Origin: Streptomyces caelestis
GTDB taxonomy: Bacteria; Actinomycetota; Actinomycetes; Streptomycetales; Streptomycetaceae
Direction of reading: 5' to 3'
Assembly (NCBI RefSeq): GCF_001279005.1
Contig: NZ_LGCN01000177.1
Coordinates: forward strand, 1-64,000
DNA length: 64,000 nucleotides
Positions within the stretch are counted from its first letter, which is position 1, and each line of letters opens with the position of its first letter. The position numbers and the translations under genes were made by a program. Below are positions 1 to 7,557 of this stretch, piece by piece. The notes under the pieces are model-generated. The model ran no database searches. It was not told where the DNA came from and saw only the letters and a program-made list of their open reading frames with translations.

Positions 1-90
1 TACGAGCGCAAAGGCAGCCACTTCCTGGCCTTCCTCGGACTCGCAGCGGTCCTGACCTGCTACAAGAAACTCGCAAAGTTCACCACGTGA
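1..90 (+). mobile_element. IS5-type transposase, C-terminal end (5' part outside window)
   Basis: The window opens inside an open frame that ends at the TGA at 88-90. The visible 29 residues start YERKGSHFLAFLGLAAVLTC and end KLAKFTT. This Y-E-R-x(6)-F-L-A-F-x-x-L-A-A end is typical of the C-terminus of IS5-family (DDE) transposases of Streptomyces, where it follows the catalytic Glu helix. The active site lies upstream of the window, so activity cannot be judged. The element's right end must lie just after the stop, because a foreign gene fragment begins at about position 100. The family call rests on pattern memory of this short tail only. Confidence 0.6.
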
Positions 91-99
91 GACAAGCTC

Positions 100-195
100 A
101 TAGTCCTGGACGCTCATGCCGCGTCTGGCGGCATGCCCACGCAGCCGTTCGATCAGGTCGTGGTCGATGCGCAGGCTGAACACCTCGGTCCCCAT
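100..195 (-). pseudogene. ribbon-helix-helix (CopG/Arc-like) antitoxin gene, 3'-truncated by the IS
   Basis: Reading the minus strand from the ATG at 195 gives MGTEVFSLRIDHDLIERL, then RGHAARRGMSVQDY. This is the usual N-terminal beta-strand and first two helices of Arc/CopG-type DNA-binding antitoxins. Family resemblance stops at about position 100, where the frame runs into the transposon end and the transposase coding sequence on the other strand. The gene therefore appears cut about 32 codons in by the insertion element. No partner toxin is present on this side. It could be a fragment carried along with the element, but the abrupt junction favours insertional truncation. Confidence 0.5.
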
Positions 196-317
196 GCGGA
201 CGAGGGTCGCTGCACACCACGGTGCGGCGTGCCGCGATGCACGGAGGAATCACTCGTACGGGTGATGGAGCGTGACAGTGGCGGGGGTCACGGGCGTGTA
301 CGCGTCCTCCGGGTGGT

Positions 318-347
318 CTTTAGCGAGAGTAATGAGTTACGCTAAAG
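318..347. promoter_or_regulatory. perfect inverted repeat, candidate MarR operator
   Basis: Arms CTTTAGCG (318-325) and CGCTAAAG (340-347) are exact reverse complements with a 14-base A/T-richer centre. The site ends three bases before the ATG of the MarR gene at 351. A repressor bound here would cover the promoter and initiation region, which fits autoregulation of the regulator/exporter pair. It is the only low-GC palindrome in this gap. Confidence 0.6.
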
Positions 348-350
348 AAC

Positions 351-788
351 ATGCCGGACTTCAGCCATGGCGACGACGCAGCCGCCGTGAACGCCCTCCG
401 ATCCGCCGTGATGCGGCTGTCCCGTCGGCTCAAGCACCAGCGCGTCGACGAGTCCCTCAGCCCCACCGAGATGTCGGTGCTGGGCACCCTGGCCCGCTGC
501 GGCCGGGCCACCCCGGGCGAGCTCGCCCGCAAGGAGCACGTCCAGCCGCCGTCGATGACCCGCATCGTGGCCCTGCTGGAGGCCAAGGGACTGGTCCGCC
601 TGGAGCCGCACCCCGACGACCGGCGTCAGAAGGTCGTCACGCAGACCGAACGGGCCGAGGCGATGCTCGAGGAGAGCCGCCGCAAGCGGAACGCGTTCCT
701 CGCCTCACTGGTCGGGGAACTGGACGACGACGAGTGGGCGAAACTGCGCGCCGCCGCCCCCGTGCTGGAGAAACTGGCGCACGTCTGA
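351..788 (+). CDS. MarR family winged-helix transcriptional regulator
   Basis: A 145-residue protein of usual MarR length. Residues about 10-40 form the dimerisation helix. The winged helix lies at about 45-105, with SVLGTLARCG leading into the recognition segment QPPSMTRIVALLEAKGLVRL and the wing residues PDDRRQK. It is expected to bind a palindrome as a dimer and to release it on binding a small phenolic or drug-like ligand. No good Shine-Dalgarno precedes the ATG, so the message may be leaderless or weakly translated. It is followed after 36 bases by an MFS exporter gene in the same direction, the standard regulator/efflux arrangement; the exporter is the likely target. Confidence 0.9.
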   Translation: MPDFSHGDDAAAVNALRSAVMRLSRRLKHQRVDESLSPTEMSVLGTLARCGRATPGELARKEHVQPPSMTRIVALLEAKGLVRLEPHPDDRRQKVVTQTERAEAMLEESRRKRNAFLASLVGELDDDEWAKLRAAAPVLEKLAHV

Positions 789-824
789 GCACACCGCACA
801 GCAGCAAGTAGGAGGCGAACCCTT

Positions 825-2189
825 TTGAGTACGGGATCCGGAGCAGCTTCCGCCCCCGCACCTGACCACCGCGACACCCTGGCCGCCCCCGACACCCCCG
901 CCCGCAAGAACTCGATGTTCTCCTCGCTGCGGATCAGGAACTACCGCCTGTTCTTCGCCGGCCAGGTCGTCTCCAACATCGGCACCTGGATGCAGCGCAT
1001 CGCCCAGGACTGGCTGGTGCTCAGCCTCACCGGCTCCTCGGCCGCCGTCGGCATCACCACGGCCCTGCAGTTCCTGCCGATGCTGCTGTTCGGCCTGTAC
1101 GGCGGCGTCCTCGTCGACCGTCTGCGCAAGCGCCCCACGCTGCTCGTCACGCAGACCGCGATGGCCCTCACCTCCCTCGCGCTCGCCGTCCTCACCCTGA
1201 CGGGACGGGTCGAGGTCTGGCACATCTACGTCGCCGCCTTCGCCCTCGGTCTCGCGACCGTCGTCGACAACCCGGCCCGCCAGTCCTTCGTCTCCGAACT
1301 CGTCGGCCCCGGCCAGCTGCAGAACGCGGTCAGCCTGAACTCCGCGAACTTCCAGTCCGCCCGCCTGGTCGGCCCCGCCGTCGCGGGGCTGCTGATCACC
1401 GGCGTCGGCACCGGCTGGGCGTTCCTCCTCAACGGCCTGTCCTTCATCGCGCCGCTGGCCGGCCTGATGATGATGCGCGCCCGCGAACTGCACCCCGTCG
1501 AGCGCGCCCCGCGCGGCAAGGGCCAGCTGCGGGAGGGCGTGCGCTACGTCACCGGACGCCCGGAGCTGATCTGGCCGATCGTCCTGGTCGGCTTCATCGG
1601 CACCTTCGCCTTCAACTTCCCCGTCTACCTCTCGGCCTTCGCCGACGACGTCTTCCACGGGGGCGCGGGCGTCTACAGCATGTTCAACACCCTGATGGCG
1701 GTCGGCTCGGTCTCCGGCGCCCTGCTCGCCGCCCGGCGCGGCACGGCCCGGCTGCGGCTGCTGATCCTGGCCGCGATCGCGTTCGGCACGCTGGAGATCC
1801 TGGCCGCCGCGTCGCCGCGGCTGTGGATGTTCGCCCTGATCATGGTCCCGCTGGGCCTGTTCTCGATGACGGTCAACGTCACCACCAACACCAGCCTCCA
1901 GATGGCCACCGACCCCGTCATGCGGGGCCGTGTCATGGCCCTCTACATGATGGTGTTCCTCGGCGGCGCCCCGGTCGGCGCCCCGATCGTCGGCTGGATC
2001 ACCGACACCTACGGCGCCCGCGTCGGCTTCGCGGCCGGCGGCGCGGTCGCGGTGGCCGCGGCGTCCGTCATCGGCCTGATCCTGGCCAGGGTCGGCGGAC
2101 TGCGCCTGTCGGTGGCCTGGCACCGCGGCCACCCCAGCGTCCGCTTCGTACCCCGCGAGCGTCAGGAGGCACTGGCCCCGGCGGTGTGA
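825..2189 (+). CDS. MFS transporter (efflux permease, MFS_3/EntS-like)
   Basis: A 454-residue membrane protein that starts at a TTG preceded by AGGAGG at 810-815. After a hydrophilic N-terminus of about 35 residues it has about twelve hydrophobic segments, beginning NYRLFFAGQVVSNIGTWMQR, which is typical of the MFS_3 group of drug or siderophore exporters. The cytoplasmic loop motif RLRKRPTLL lies between helices 2 and 3. The gene sits directly behind the MarR gene and is probably co-transcribed with it. The substrate is unknown; proton-coupled export of a toxic small molecule is the family expectation. Confidence 0.9.
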   Translation: MSTGSGAASAPAPDHRDTLAAPDTPARKNSMFSSLRIRNYRLFFAGQVVSNIGTWMQRIAQDWLVLSLTGSSAAVGITTALQFLPMLLFGLYGGVLVDRLRKRPTLLVTQTAMALTSLALAVLTLTGRVEVWHIYVAAFALGLATVVDNPARQSFVSELVGPGQLQNAVSLNSANFQSARLVGPAVAGLLITGVGTGWAFLLNGLSFIAPLAGLMMMRARELHPVERAPRGKGQLREGVRYVTGRPELIWPIVLVGFIGTFAFNFPVYLSAFADDVFHGGAGVYSMFNTLMAVGSVSGALLAARRGTARLRLLILAAIAFGTLEILAAASPRLWMFALIMVPLGLFSMTVNVTTNTSLQMATDPVMRGRVMALYMMVFLGGAPVGAPIVGWITDTYGARVGFAAGGAVAVAAASVIGLILARVGGLRLSVAWHRGHPSVRFVPRERQEALAPAV

Positions 2190-2210
2190 CCGCCGGACCG
2201 CGGGACGCGG

Positions 2211-2798
2211 TCAGCCGCGCGGGAACTCGTCGGTCTTGAGGACGAGACCGACGACCGTTTTCACCAGGTCGATCTCGACGCCGAAGTCGAAGCGCGCGTT
2301 GCCGTGGTACTTCCCGTCCTTCGGCAACGTGTGCAGGTGCCACTCACCGGTGTACGGATCGACGATCAGATATACCGGCACACCGGCGGCGGCGTACGTG
2401 TCCTTCTTCGGCCCGTAGTCGTTGCCGGCGGTCTTCCGGGAAATCACCTCGGCGATGAACTCGACGTCCTCGCAGCGCCACTGTCCCTTGCCGTTCCTGG
2501 TCGCGCCCTCGGCCAGCAGCGTCACGTCGGAGGCGAAGCCGTTGAGGTGTCCCGGGTAGTCGATGCGGACGTCGGATTTGACACGCTTGCGCGGGTACTT
2601 CACGCGCAGCTGATCGTAGATGTCCGCGATGATGTCCCAGTGGGTGTCCCGCTGCGGCGTCATGAAGATGTTCCCCCCGACGATCTCGGTCTTGTAACCC
2701 TCGGGGATGGGCATCTTCTCCAGCCACTCGAACATCATGTCGAGCGTGAGCTCGTCGCCGCTCTCGGCCATCTCGATCCTGTCTTCGAGGACGGTCAT
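2211..2798 (-). CDS. Uma2 family (DUF820) PD-(D/E)XK nuclease-fold protein, copy 1
   Basis: A 195-residue protein starting MTVLEDRIEMAES at the ATG at 2798, with GGGGAGGAG just upstream (minus strand). It has the Uma2 architecture: EIVGGNIFMTP, then the restriction-enzyme-like core with DVRIDYPG, the acidic Asp of SDVTLL, EFIAEVISRKT and the YAAAGVPVYLIVDPY strand. Uma2 proteins are abundant in Streptomyces and cyanobacteria and are presumed nucleases of unknown role. It is closely related to the gene at 4659-5264, and the two share their upstream sequence. It runs convergently with the MFS gene, leaving 21 bases between stops. Confidence 0.85.
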   Translation of the reverse strand: MTVLEDRIEMAESGDELTLDMMFEWLEKMPIPEGYKTEIVGGNIFMTPQRDTHWDIIADIYDQLRVKYPRKRVKSDVRIDYPGHLNGFASDVTLLAEGATRNGKGQWRCEDVEFIAEVISRKTAGNDYGPKKDTYAAAGVPVYLIVDPYTGEWHLHTLPKDGKYHGNARFDFGVEIDLVKTVVGLVLKTDEFPRG

Positions 2799-2841
2799 CG
2801 TGGCGCTCCTCCCCGGCTGTCGCTCGATGCGCACAGCCGCG

Positions 2842-2874
2842 CGGTACAACGATACGCACGGCGACCGGGACACG
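2842..2874 (-). promoter_or_regulatory. conserved leader/promoter block shared by the two Uma2 genes
   Basis: The plus-strand block GCGGTACAACGATACGCACG recurs upstream of the second Uma2 gene (5308-5340) at the same distance from the start. In both places it continues as GG(C/T)GA(C/G)CGGGACACG. The intervening DNA is less similar. Read on the minus strand it contains TATCGT as a possible -10. Conservation outside the coding region suggests a shared promoter or operator. Confidence 0.45.
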
Positions 2875-2911
2875 GCTGAGCGTACGTACGTTCTCCTGTG
2901 AGACTGGACGT

Positions 2912-3508
2912 ATGAGACTCTTCGCCGCCGTGCTGCCCCCCGAGGACGTGCTCCAGGAGCTCGCCGCCGAGGTGGCGGCGTTGCGGAGGCTGCCCGGGGC
3001 GGACGGGATGCGGTGGACCGGGCGGGCCGGGGGGTCCCCCGACGGAGTCGCCGACTGGCACTTCACGCTCGCCTTCTACGGCGAGGTCGACGACGGGCTC
3101 GTGCCGGAGCTGACCGCGCGGCTGGGGCGGGCCGCGGCCCGGACCGAGCCGTTCCGGATCGCCCTCGCCGGCGGCGGTCAGTTCGGGCACGGCCGGGTGC
3201 TGTGGGCCGGGGCGGAAGGAGACCTGGGCGCCATGCGGCTGCTGGCCGAGCGGGCCGGGGCCGCGGCGCGCAAGGCGGGCCTGGCCATGGACGAGCACCG
3301 GCACTACAAGGCCCACCTGACGGTGGCCCGCAGCCGGGACGCCGTCGACGTACGGCCGTACGTCGAGTCCCTGCGCGCGTTCCGCGGCCGGCCCTGGACC
3401 GTGGACGAGCTGGTGCTGGTGCGCAGCCACCTGCCGACGTCCGGGGTGCCGGGCGAACAGCCCCGCTACGAGGCGGTCGCCCGCCGGTCACTGGGCGCGG
3501 CCGGTTAG
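2912..3508 (+). CDS. thpR: RNA 2',3'-cyclic phosphodiesterase (2H/LigT family)
   Basis: A 198-residue protein with the two signature motifs of the 2H phosphoesterase superfamily: HFTLAF near residue 50 and HLTVAR near residue 135. The two His and Thr pairs form the active site that opens 2',3'-cyclic phosphates of RNA to 2'-phosphates. The N-terminus MRLFAAVLPPEDV is the canonical first strand, which supports the ATG at 2912. A family insertion around residues 30-45 is Gly-rich. It is divergent from the Uma2 gene and followed by a tiny membrane-protein gene. The physiological role in bacteria is uncertain. Confidence 0.9.
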   Translation: MRLFAAVLPPEDVLQELAAEVAALRRLPGADGMRWTGRAGGSPDGVADWHFTLAFYGEVDDGLVPELTARLGRAAARTEPFRIALAGGGQFGHGRVLWAGAEGDLGAMRLLAERAGAAARKAGLAMDEHRHYKAHLTVARSRDAVDVRPYVESLRAFRGRPWTVDELVLVRSHLPTSGVPGEQPRYEAVARRSLGAAG

Positions 3509-3518
3509 GCTCGAAGGC

Positions 3519-3608
3519 GTGGACCCGAAGACCCGTAACCGGATCATGGCCGGTGCGCTCGTGCTGATGTTCGTCGTGGTGGCGCTGGCGGCGGCGCTGG
3601 GCAGGTAG
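3519..3608 (+). CDS. small single-span membrane protein (29 aa)
   Basis: A GTG at 3519 opens a 29-codon frame that reads MDPKTRNRIMAGALVLMFVV and ends LAAALGR before the TAG at 3606. A charged N-terminus followed by about 18 hydrophobic residues predicts one transmembrane helix with the N-terminus inside. It begins 11 bases after the thpR stop, with GAAGGC upstream, so it is likely translated from the same message. I believe equivalents occur at this place in other streptomycetes, but I cannot verify that. Function unknown. Confidence 0.6.
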   Translation: MDPKTRNRIMAGALVLMFVVVALAAALGR

Positions 3609-3635
3609 CGCCGCCGCCGGTCGCCGTACGCGCCG

Positions 3636-4628
3636 CTACCAGGCGAAGGCCTCCGGCGACGGCCCCGGACCCGGGAAGATCTCGTCCAGCGAGGTCAGCA
3701 GCTCCTCGCTCAGCTCCAGCTCGACCGCCCGCAGCGCGGAGTCGAGCTGCTCGGCCGTGCGCGGTCCGACGATCGGGCCGGTCACGCCGGGCCGGGTGAG
3801 CAGCCAGGCCAGCGCCGCCTCGCCGGGCTCGACCCCGTGCTTGTCGAGCAGGTCCTCGTACGCCTGGATCTGCTCGCGTGCCTTGGCGTCCTTGAGCGCG
3901 TCGGCAGCGCGGCCGCTCGCCCGGCGCCCCTGGGTGGCCTCCTTCTTGAGCACGCCGCCCAGCAGACCGCCGTGCAGCGGCGACCACGGGATGACCCCGA
4001 GGCCGTACTCCTGCGCGGCCGGGATGACCTCCATCTCGGCGCGGCGCTCGGCGAGGTTGTAGAGGCACTGCTCGCTGACCAGGCCGATGGTGCCGCCGCG
4101 CCGGGCGGCGATCTCGTTGGCCTGGGCGATCTTGTAGCCGGGGAAGTTCGAGGAACCGACGTAGAGGATCTTGCCCTGCTGGACCAGGACGTCGATCGCC
4201 TGCCAGATCTCCTCGAACGGCGTGTTCCGGTCGACGTGGTGGAACTGGTAGACGTCGATGTAGTCGGTCCCCAGCCGCTTCAGCGAGGCGTCGACGGCCC
4301 GCCGGATGTTCACCGCCGACAGCTTGTCGTGGTTGGGCCACGCCTCGTCGTCGGCGCCCATGTTCCCGTAGACCTTGGTCGCGAGGACCACCTTGTCGCG
4401 GCGGTCGCCGCCCTTCGCGAACCAACTGCCGATGATGCTCTCGGTACGGCCCTTGTTCTCACCCCAGCCGTACACGTTGGCGGTGTCGAAGAAATTCAGA
4501 CCCGCGTCCAGCGCGGCGTCCATGATGGCGTGGCTGTCGGCCTCGTCGGTCTGCGGACCGAAGTTCATCGTCCCGAGGACGAGCCGGCTGACCTTGAGTC
4601 CCGTGCGTCCGAGCTGCGTGTACTTCAT
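3636..4628 (-). CDS. aldo/keto reductase
   Basis: A 330-residue TIM-barrel NADPH oxidoreductase. The start MKYTQLGRTGLKVSRLVLGT at the ATG at 4628 is the classic beta-hairpin opening; two further possible starts lie 6 and 9 bases upstream. The catalytic tetrad is visible: Asp of FFDTANVYGWG, its Tyr, Lys of VVLATKVYG and His of YQFHHVD. The C-terminal IVGPRTAEQLDSALRA binds the adenosine phosphate of NADPH. It resembles the YajO/Gfo-type general stress AKRs. It lies 30 bases behind the second Uma2 gene on the same strand and may share its transcript. The substrate is not predictable. Confidence 0.92.
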   Translation of the reverse strand: MKYTQLGRTGLKVSRLVLGTMNFGPQTDEADSHAIMDAALDAGLNFFDTANVYGWGENKGRTESIIGSWFAKGGDRRDKVVLATKVYGNMGADDEAWPNHDKLSAVNIRRAVDASLKRLGTDYIDVYQFHHVDRNTPFEEIWQAIDVLVQQGKILYVGSSNFPGYKIAQANEIAARRGGTIGLVSEQCLYNLAERRAEMEVIPAAQEYGLGVIPWSPLHGGLLGGVLKKEATQGRRASGRAADALKDAKAREQIQAYEDLLDKHGVEPGEAALAWLLTRPGVTGPIVGPRTAEQLDSALRAVELELSEELLTSLDEIFPGPGPSPEAFAW

Positions 4629-4658
4629 AATCATCAAGCCAACGACTTGGAGTGCGCT

Positions 4659-5264
4659 CTATGCAAGAGGGGGCCGGTCCCGGGGGAAGCCGTCGGTGCT
4701 CACGGTCAGGTCGGCCACGGTGCCGGTCAGATCGATGTCGTCGCCGAAGTCCACCCGCGTCCTGGTGACGTAGTCGCCGTTCTTGGGGTCGGTGTAGACG
4801 TGGCAGCGGCCCTGGTAGGGGTCGGCGATGACGTAGAGGGGGACCTCTGCGGTCGCGTAGGCGGCCTTCTTCGGACCGTAGTCGTTGGCGGCCGTGCCCT
4901 CGGAGATGACCTCGAAGACGAACTCGACATCCTCGTAGCGCCAACGGCCCTCGTCGTCCTTCTCGGCGGAGGTGCGGAGTACGGCGACGTCCGGGCAGAG
5001 ACCGTTCTCGTGGCCGGGGAAGTCGATGCGGACGTCCGAGAACACCAGCACATCCATCCCGAACCTGTCCTCGACGGCTCGTACGATCCGGCGGATGATC
5101 CCCCAGTGGGTGTCACGTTGCGGTGTCATGTAGACGTTGCCCCCGACGATTTCGACCTTGTATCCCTCGGGGACGGGCATCTTCTCGAGCCGCTCGAACA
5201 TCTCGTCGAGCTGGCGCGTGTTGTCGCTCTCGGCCATCGCGATCCTGTCGTCGAGGACGGTCAT
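4659..5264 (-). CDS. Uma2 family (DUF820) PD-(D/E)XK nuclease-fold protein, copy 2
   Basis: A 201-residue paralogue of the gene at 2211-2798. It starts MTVLDDRIAMAES at the ATG at 5264 behind GGGGAGGAG. The Uma2 landmarks are present: EIVGGNVYMTPQRDTHWG, DVRIDFPGHENGL with PDVAVL, EFVFEVISEGT and YATAEVPLYVIADPY. It differs from copy 1 most in the middle helices and in the C-terminus, which is longer by PPLA. The presumed activity is divalent-metal nuclease, with the cellular role unknown. It is upstream of the aldo/keto reductase gene on the same strand. Confidence 0.85.
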   Translation of the reverse strand: MTVLDDRIAMAESDNTRQLDEMFERLEKMPVPEGYKVEIVGGNVYMTPQRDTHWGIIRRIVRAVEDRFGMDVLVFSDVRIDFPGHENGLCPDVAVLRTSAEKDDEGRWRYEDVEFVFEVISEGTAANDYGPKKAAYATAEVPLYVIADPYQGRCHVYTDPKNGDYVTRTRVDFGDDIDLTGTVADLTVSTDGFPRDRPPLA

Positions 5265-5374
5265 CGTGGCACTCCTCCCCGGCCGCCCACGGACGAGTGC
5301 GGCCGCGCGGTACAACGATACGCACGGTGAGCGGGACACGGGCCCGGGCGCATATGCCGGACGCCCCGGGGCCG

Positions 5375-6052
5375 CTACGCCGCCCCGTACGGCCCGCCCA
5401 GCCCCCACCCCCGCCACATCGCCTCCGCGAAGGCCCCCGCGATCTTGTGCTCGCCGCTCTCGTTGGGGTGCGTGCCGTCGTACGTGTCCGTGTGGAAGTC
5501 GTACGACGCCGGCGGCGGGACCAGCAGCAGCGGCGAGCCCGCCTCGTCCAGGTCGGCGACGGTCTTCGCCAGGAGTTCGTTGAAGCGGGCGACCTGGTCG
5601 GCGAAGGCCGGGTCCGACTCCACCCGGATGTTGCGGATCACCGGCATGACGGCCACGCGGACGCGCGAGCAGGCCTCCCGCGCCGCGGTCACGAAGGCGC
5701 GGACGTTGTCCGCCGTCTGCTCGGCGTTGGTGTAGAAGCCCAGGTCGATCAGGCCCAGCGACACCAGCAGCACGTCCGCGCGGCAGGAGCGCACGGCCTC
5801 GCCGATCAGCGGGGCCATGTGGTGCCAGCCCTCGCCCCAGCCGGCCAGGTGGGCGCGGGGGAAGCCGGGGTCGGCGTACGCGTGCGACGTGGGGGCGTCC
5901 GATATCGGGTCGTGGAGCGTCTCGCGCGGGCCGACCAGCGTGAAGGGGCCGTCGTACGCCGTGCACAGGTGCTGCCACAGCCGGTAGCGCCAGGTGTGCT
6001 CACCCGCGCTCCCGATCGTCATCGAGTCGCCTACGGGCATGAACCTGAGCAC
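5375..6052 (-). CDS. SGNH/GDSL hydrolase family protein
   Basis: About 225 residues from a GTG at 6052 (product beginning MLRFMPVGDSMTIGSAGEHT). Block I GDSM carries the nucleophilic Ser, block II contributes the Gly of LLVSLGLIDLG, and block V is DGTHPNESGEHK with Asp and His of the catalytic triad. No signal peptide is evident from this start, so it is probably cytoplasmic or exported by another route. The frame stays open upstream, so a longer form is possible, but the added residues look non-coding. Such enzymes are esterases, lipases or acetyl-carbohydrate esterases. It is divergent from the surface protein at 6141. Confidence 0.8.
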   Translation of the reverse strand: MLRFMPVGDSMTIGSAGEHTWRYRLWQHLCTAYDGPFTLVGPRETLHDPISDAPTSHAYADPGFPRAHLAGWGEGWHHMAPLIGEAVRSCRADVLLVSLGLIDLGFYTNAEQTADNVRAFVTAAREACSRVRVAVMPVIRNIRVESDPAFADQVARFNELLAKTVADLDEAGSPLLLVPPPASYDFHTDTYDGTHPNESGEHKIAGAFAEAMWRGWGLGGPYGAA

Positions 6053-6140
6053 CCGATCATCATGGACGATCGGCCCGACCGCCGCGATGTGAGTCCGGAC
6101 ACCACCCGTGAAGTGCGTTGATTGATGGCACTCTTGGCAC

Positions 6141-7118
6141 ATGCGCCGACCCTTCGCCCTGCTCGCCGCGACCCTCCTCACGGGCGCGCTCACCGTGCCC
6201 GCCGCCTCCGCAGCCGACGGCGACGAGGGCTTCACCCTCAAGGACCCGCGCATCACCGAGTCCAGCGGACTCGCCGCCTCCCGCCTCCACCCCGGCGTCT
6301 ACTGGACCCACAACGACAGCGACGACGGCCCCTACCTCTACGCCGTCGACGGCGCGACCGGCGAGACCGTCGCCCGCCTCACCCTCACCGGCGTCGGCAC
6401 CCCGCGGGACGTCGAGGCGATCTCCGTCGGCCCCGGCAACAGGATCTTCGTCGGCGACCTGGGCGACAACCTCGGCGGCACGTGGCCGTACGTCTGGATC
6501 TACGAACTCCCCGAGCCGAAGAAGCTCGAGGACGCGACCGTGCGGGCCACGCAGTACGTCGTGAAGTACTCCGACGGGGCCCGGGACGCCGAGTCGATGG
6601 TCGTGCACCCGAAGACCGGGCGGGTCTACATCATCGACAAGAAGGAGGAGGGCGGGCACCTGTACGAGGGGCCCGAGAAGCTCTCGCCGTCCGGGGACAA
6701 CGTCTTCGAGCCGGTCGCCCCCGTCGACCTGTGGGCCACCGACGCCGCGCTCTCCCCCGACGGCGAACGGCTCGCCGTGCGCGGCTACTTCGGCGGCATC
6801 CACTACTCCTGGAACGGCGGGAGGCCGAAGCGCGAGGGGCGGCTGAGCGTGCCGCTCCAGGGGCAGGGGGAGTCCGTCACCTACTCCGCCGACGGGTCCC
6901 GGCTCCTGTACGGCAGCGAGGGCGGCCAGAGCCCGGTCGAGGCCCGGGAGGCCCCGGGCGGGGACAGCGGGGACGGCGGCGGGAAGGGCGCCCGGACGGA
7001 GGGCGGGGAGAGCGCCGCCGGTGACGGGAGCGGGAACGGGAACACCGTCAAGGTCGTCGCGGCGGCCGTCGTCGTCGCGGTCCTGTTCGGACTGGTCCGG
7101 CGCCGCCGCCGGGGCTGA
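6141..7118 (+). CDS. secreted, membrane-anchored WD40/propeller-like protein
   Basis: A 325-residue protein. Residues 1-24 form a Sec signal peptide (MRRPFALLAATLLTGALTVP, then AASA before the cleavage site). The body reads ITESSGLAASRLHPGVYWTHNDS, with short repeated strands of the kind seen in beta-propellers. The C-terminus has a Gly/Asp-rich linker (about 270-300), a hydrophobic helix VKVVAAAVVVAVLFGLV and RRRRRG, so it stays attached to the membrane facing outside. There is no obvious Shine-Dalgarno before the ATG. Ligand and function are unknown. Confidence 0.8.
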   Translation: MRRPFALLAATLLTGALTVPAASAADGDEGFTLKDPRITESSGLAASRLHPGVYWTHNDSDDGPYLYAVDGATGETVARLTLTGVGTPRDVEAISVGPGNRIFVGDLGDNLGGTWPYVWIYELPEPKKLEDATVRATQYVVKYSDGARDAESMVVHPKTGRVYIIDKKEEGGHLYEGPEKLSPSGDNVFEPVAPVDLWATDAALSPDGERLAVRGYFGGIHYSWNGGRPKREGRLSVPLQGQGESVTYSADGSRLLYGSEGGQSPVEAREAPGGDSGDGGGKGARTEGGESAAGDGSGNGNTVKVVAAAVVVAVLFGLVRRRRRG

Positions 7119-7136
7119 ACCGGCCCCCGGCCGGGC

Positions 7137-7432
7137 GGGGCGCCGCCGCCGTTGGGACGACGGTCGGCGCATACCCCGAGGGCCGGGTTCCGCTGACACA
7201 GGAGCAGTGGACACGGGCCGACGAGAAGATCGTGGCACTGTGGGAGAGCATCGGATTCCGGCGTCACCCCAATCCGCTTGGTCATCTCCTCGACCCCAGG
7301 AGCGCGGATGCCCGTGACCTACAGAGCGAGCAGCGCAAGAAGTTCGACGCGCTCGCGGATGCCTACCGTGCGCACCTTCACCGTCGACCAGACGGCCGCC
7401 CGCGCTCTTCGGCACGGACGCCCAGCGGGTGA
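7137..7432 (+). pseudogene. short unrecognised coding remnant in the 7119-7557 gap
   Basis: Between the surface protein and the Rpn-like gene an open frame without a credible start reads YPEGRVPLTQEQWTRADEK and goes on to a hydrophilic, helix-rich segment ending RTPSG at the TGA at 7430. It has codon bias of real coding sequence but no RBS, no start at a sensible place and no family I recognise. It could be the tail of a decayed gene or simply an open high-GC frame. I see nothing else in this gap. Confidence 0.25.
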
Positions 7433-7557
7433 GGAGTCACCTCGGCGGAGGTATCAAGGTCTGGCGGTGTCATAGTCCTCCGGAATATTCACTCGACCGA
7501 TTGAATCCGCCCCCGTACTGCGGCAGACGGGACGGCCGCCCCCTTATGTTCCGTCGC

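Noticed and set aside
272..811. Longer alternative frame over the marR gene
   Set aside because: Arg/Pro-rich shadow translation; the +351 frame encodes a complete MarR winged helix.
705..2132. 475-codon minus-strand frame over the MFS gene
   Set aside because: Composition (Gly, Asp, Gln, Arg repeats) is that of a complement of a GC-rich membrane-protein gene; no motif and no RBS.
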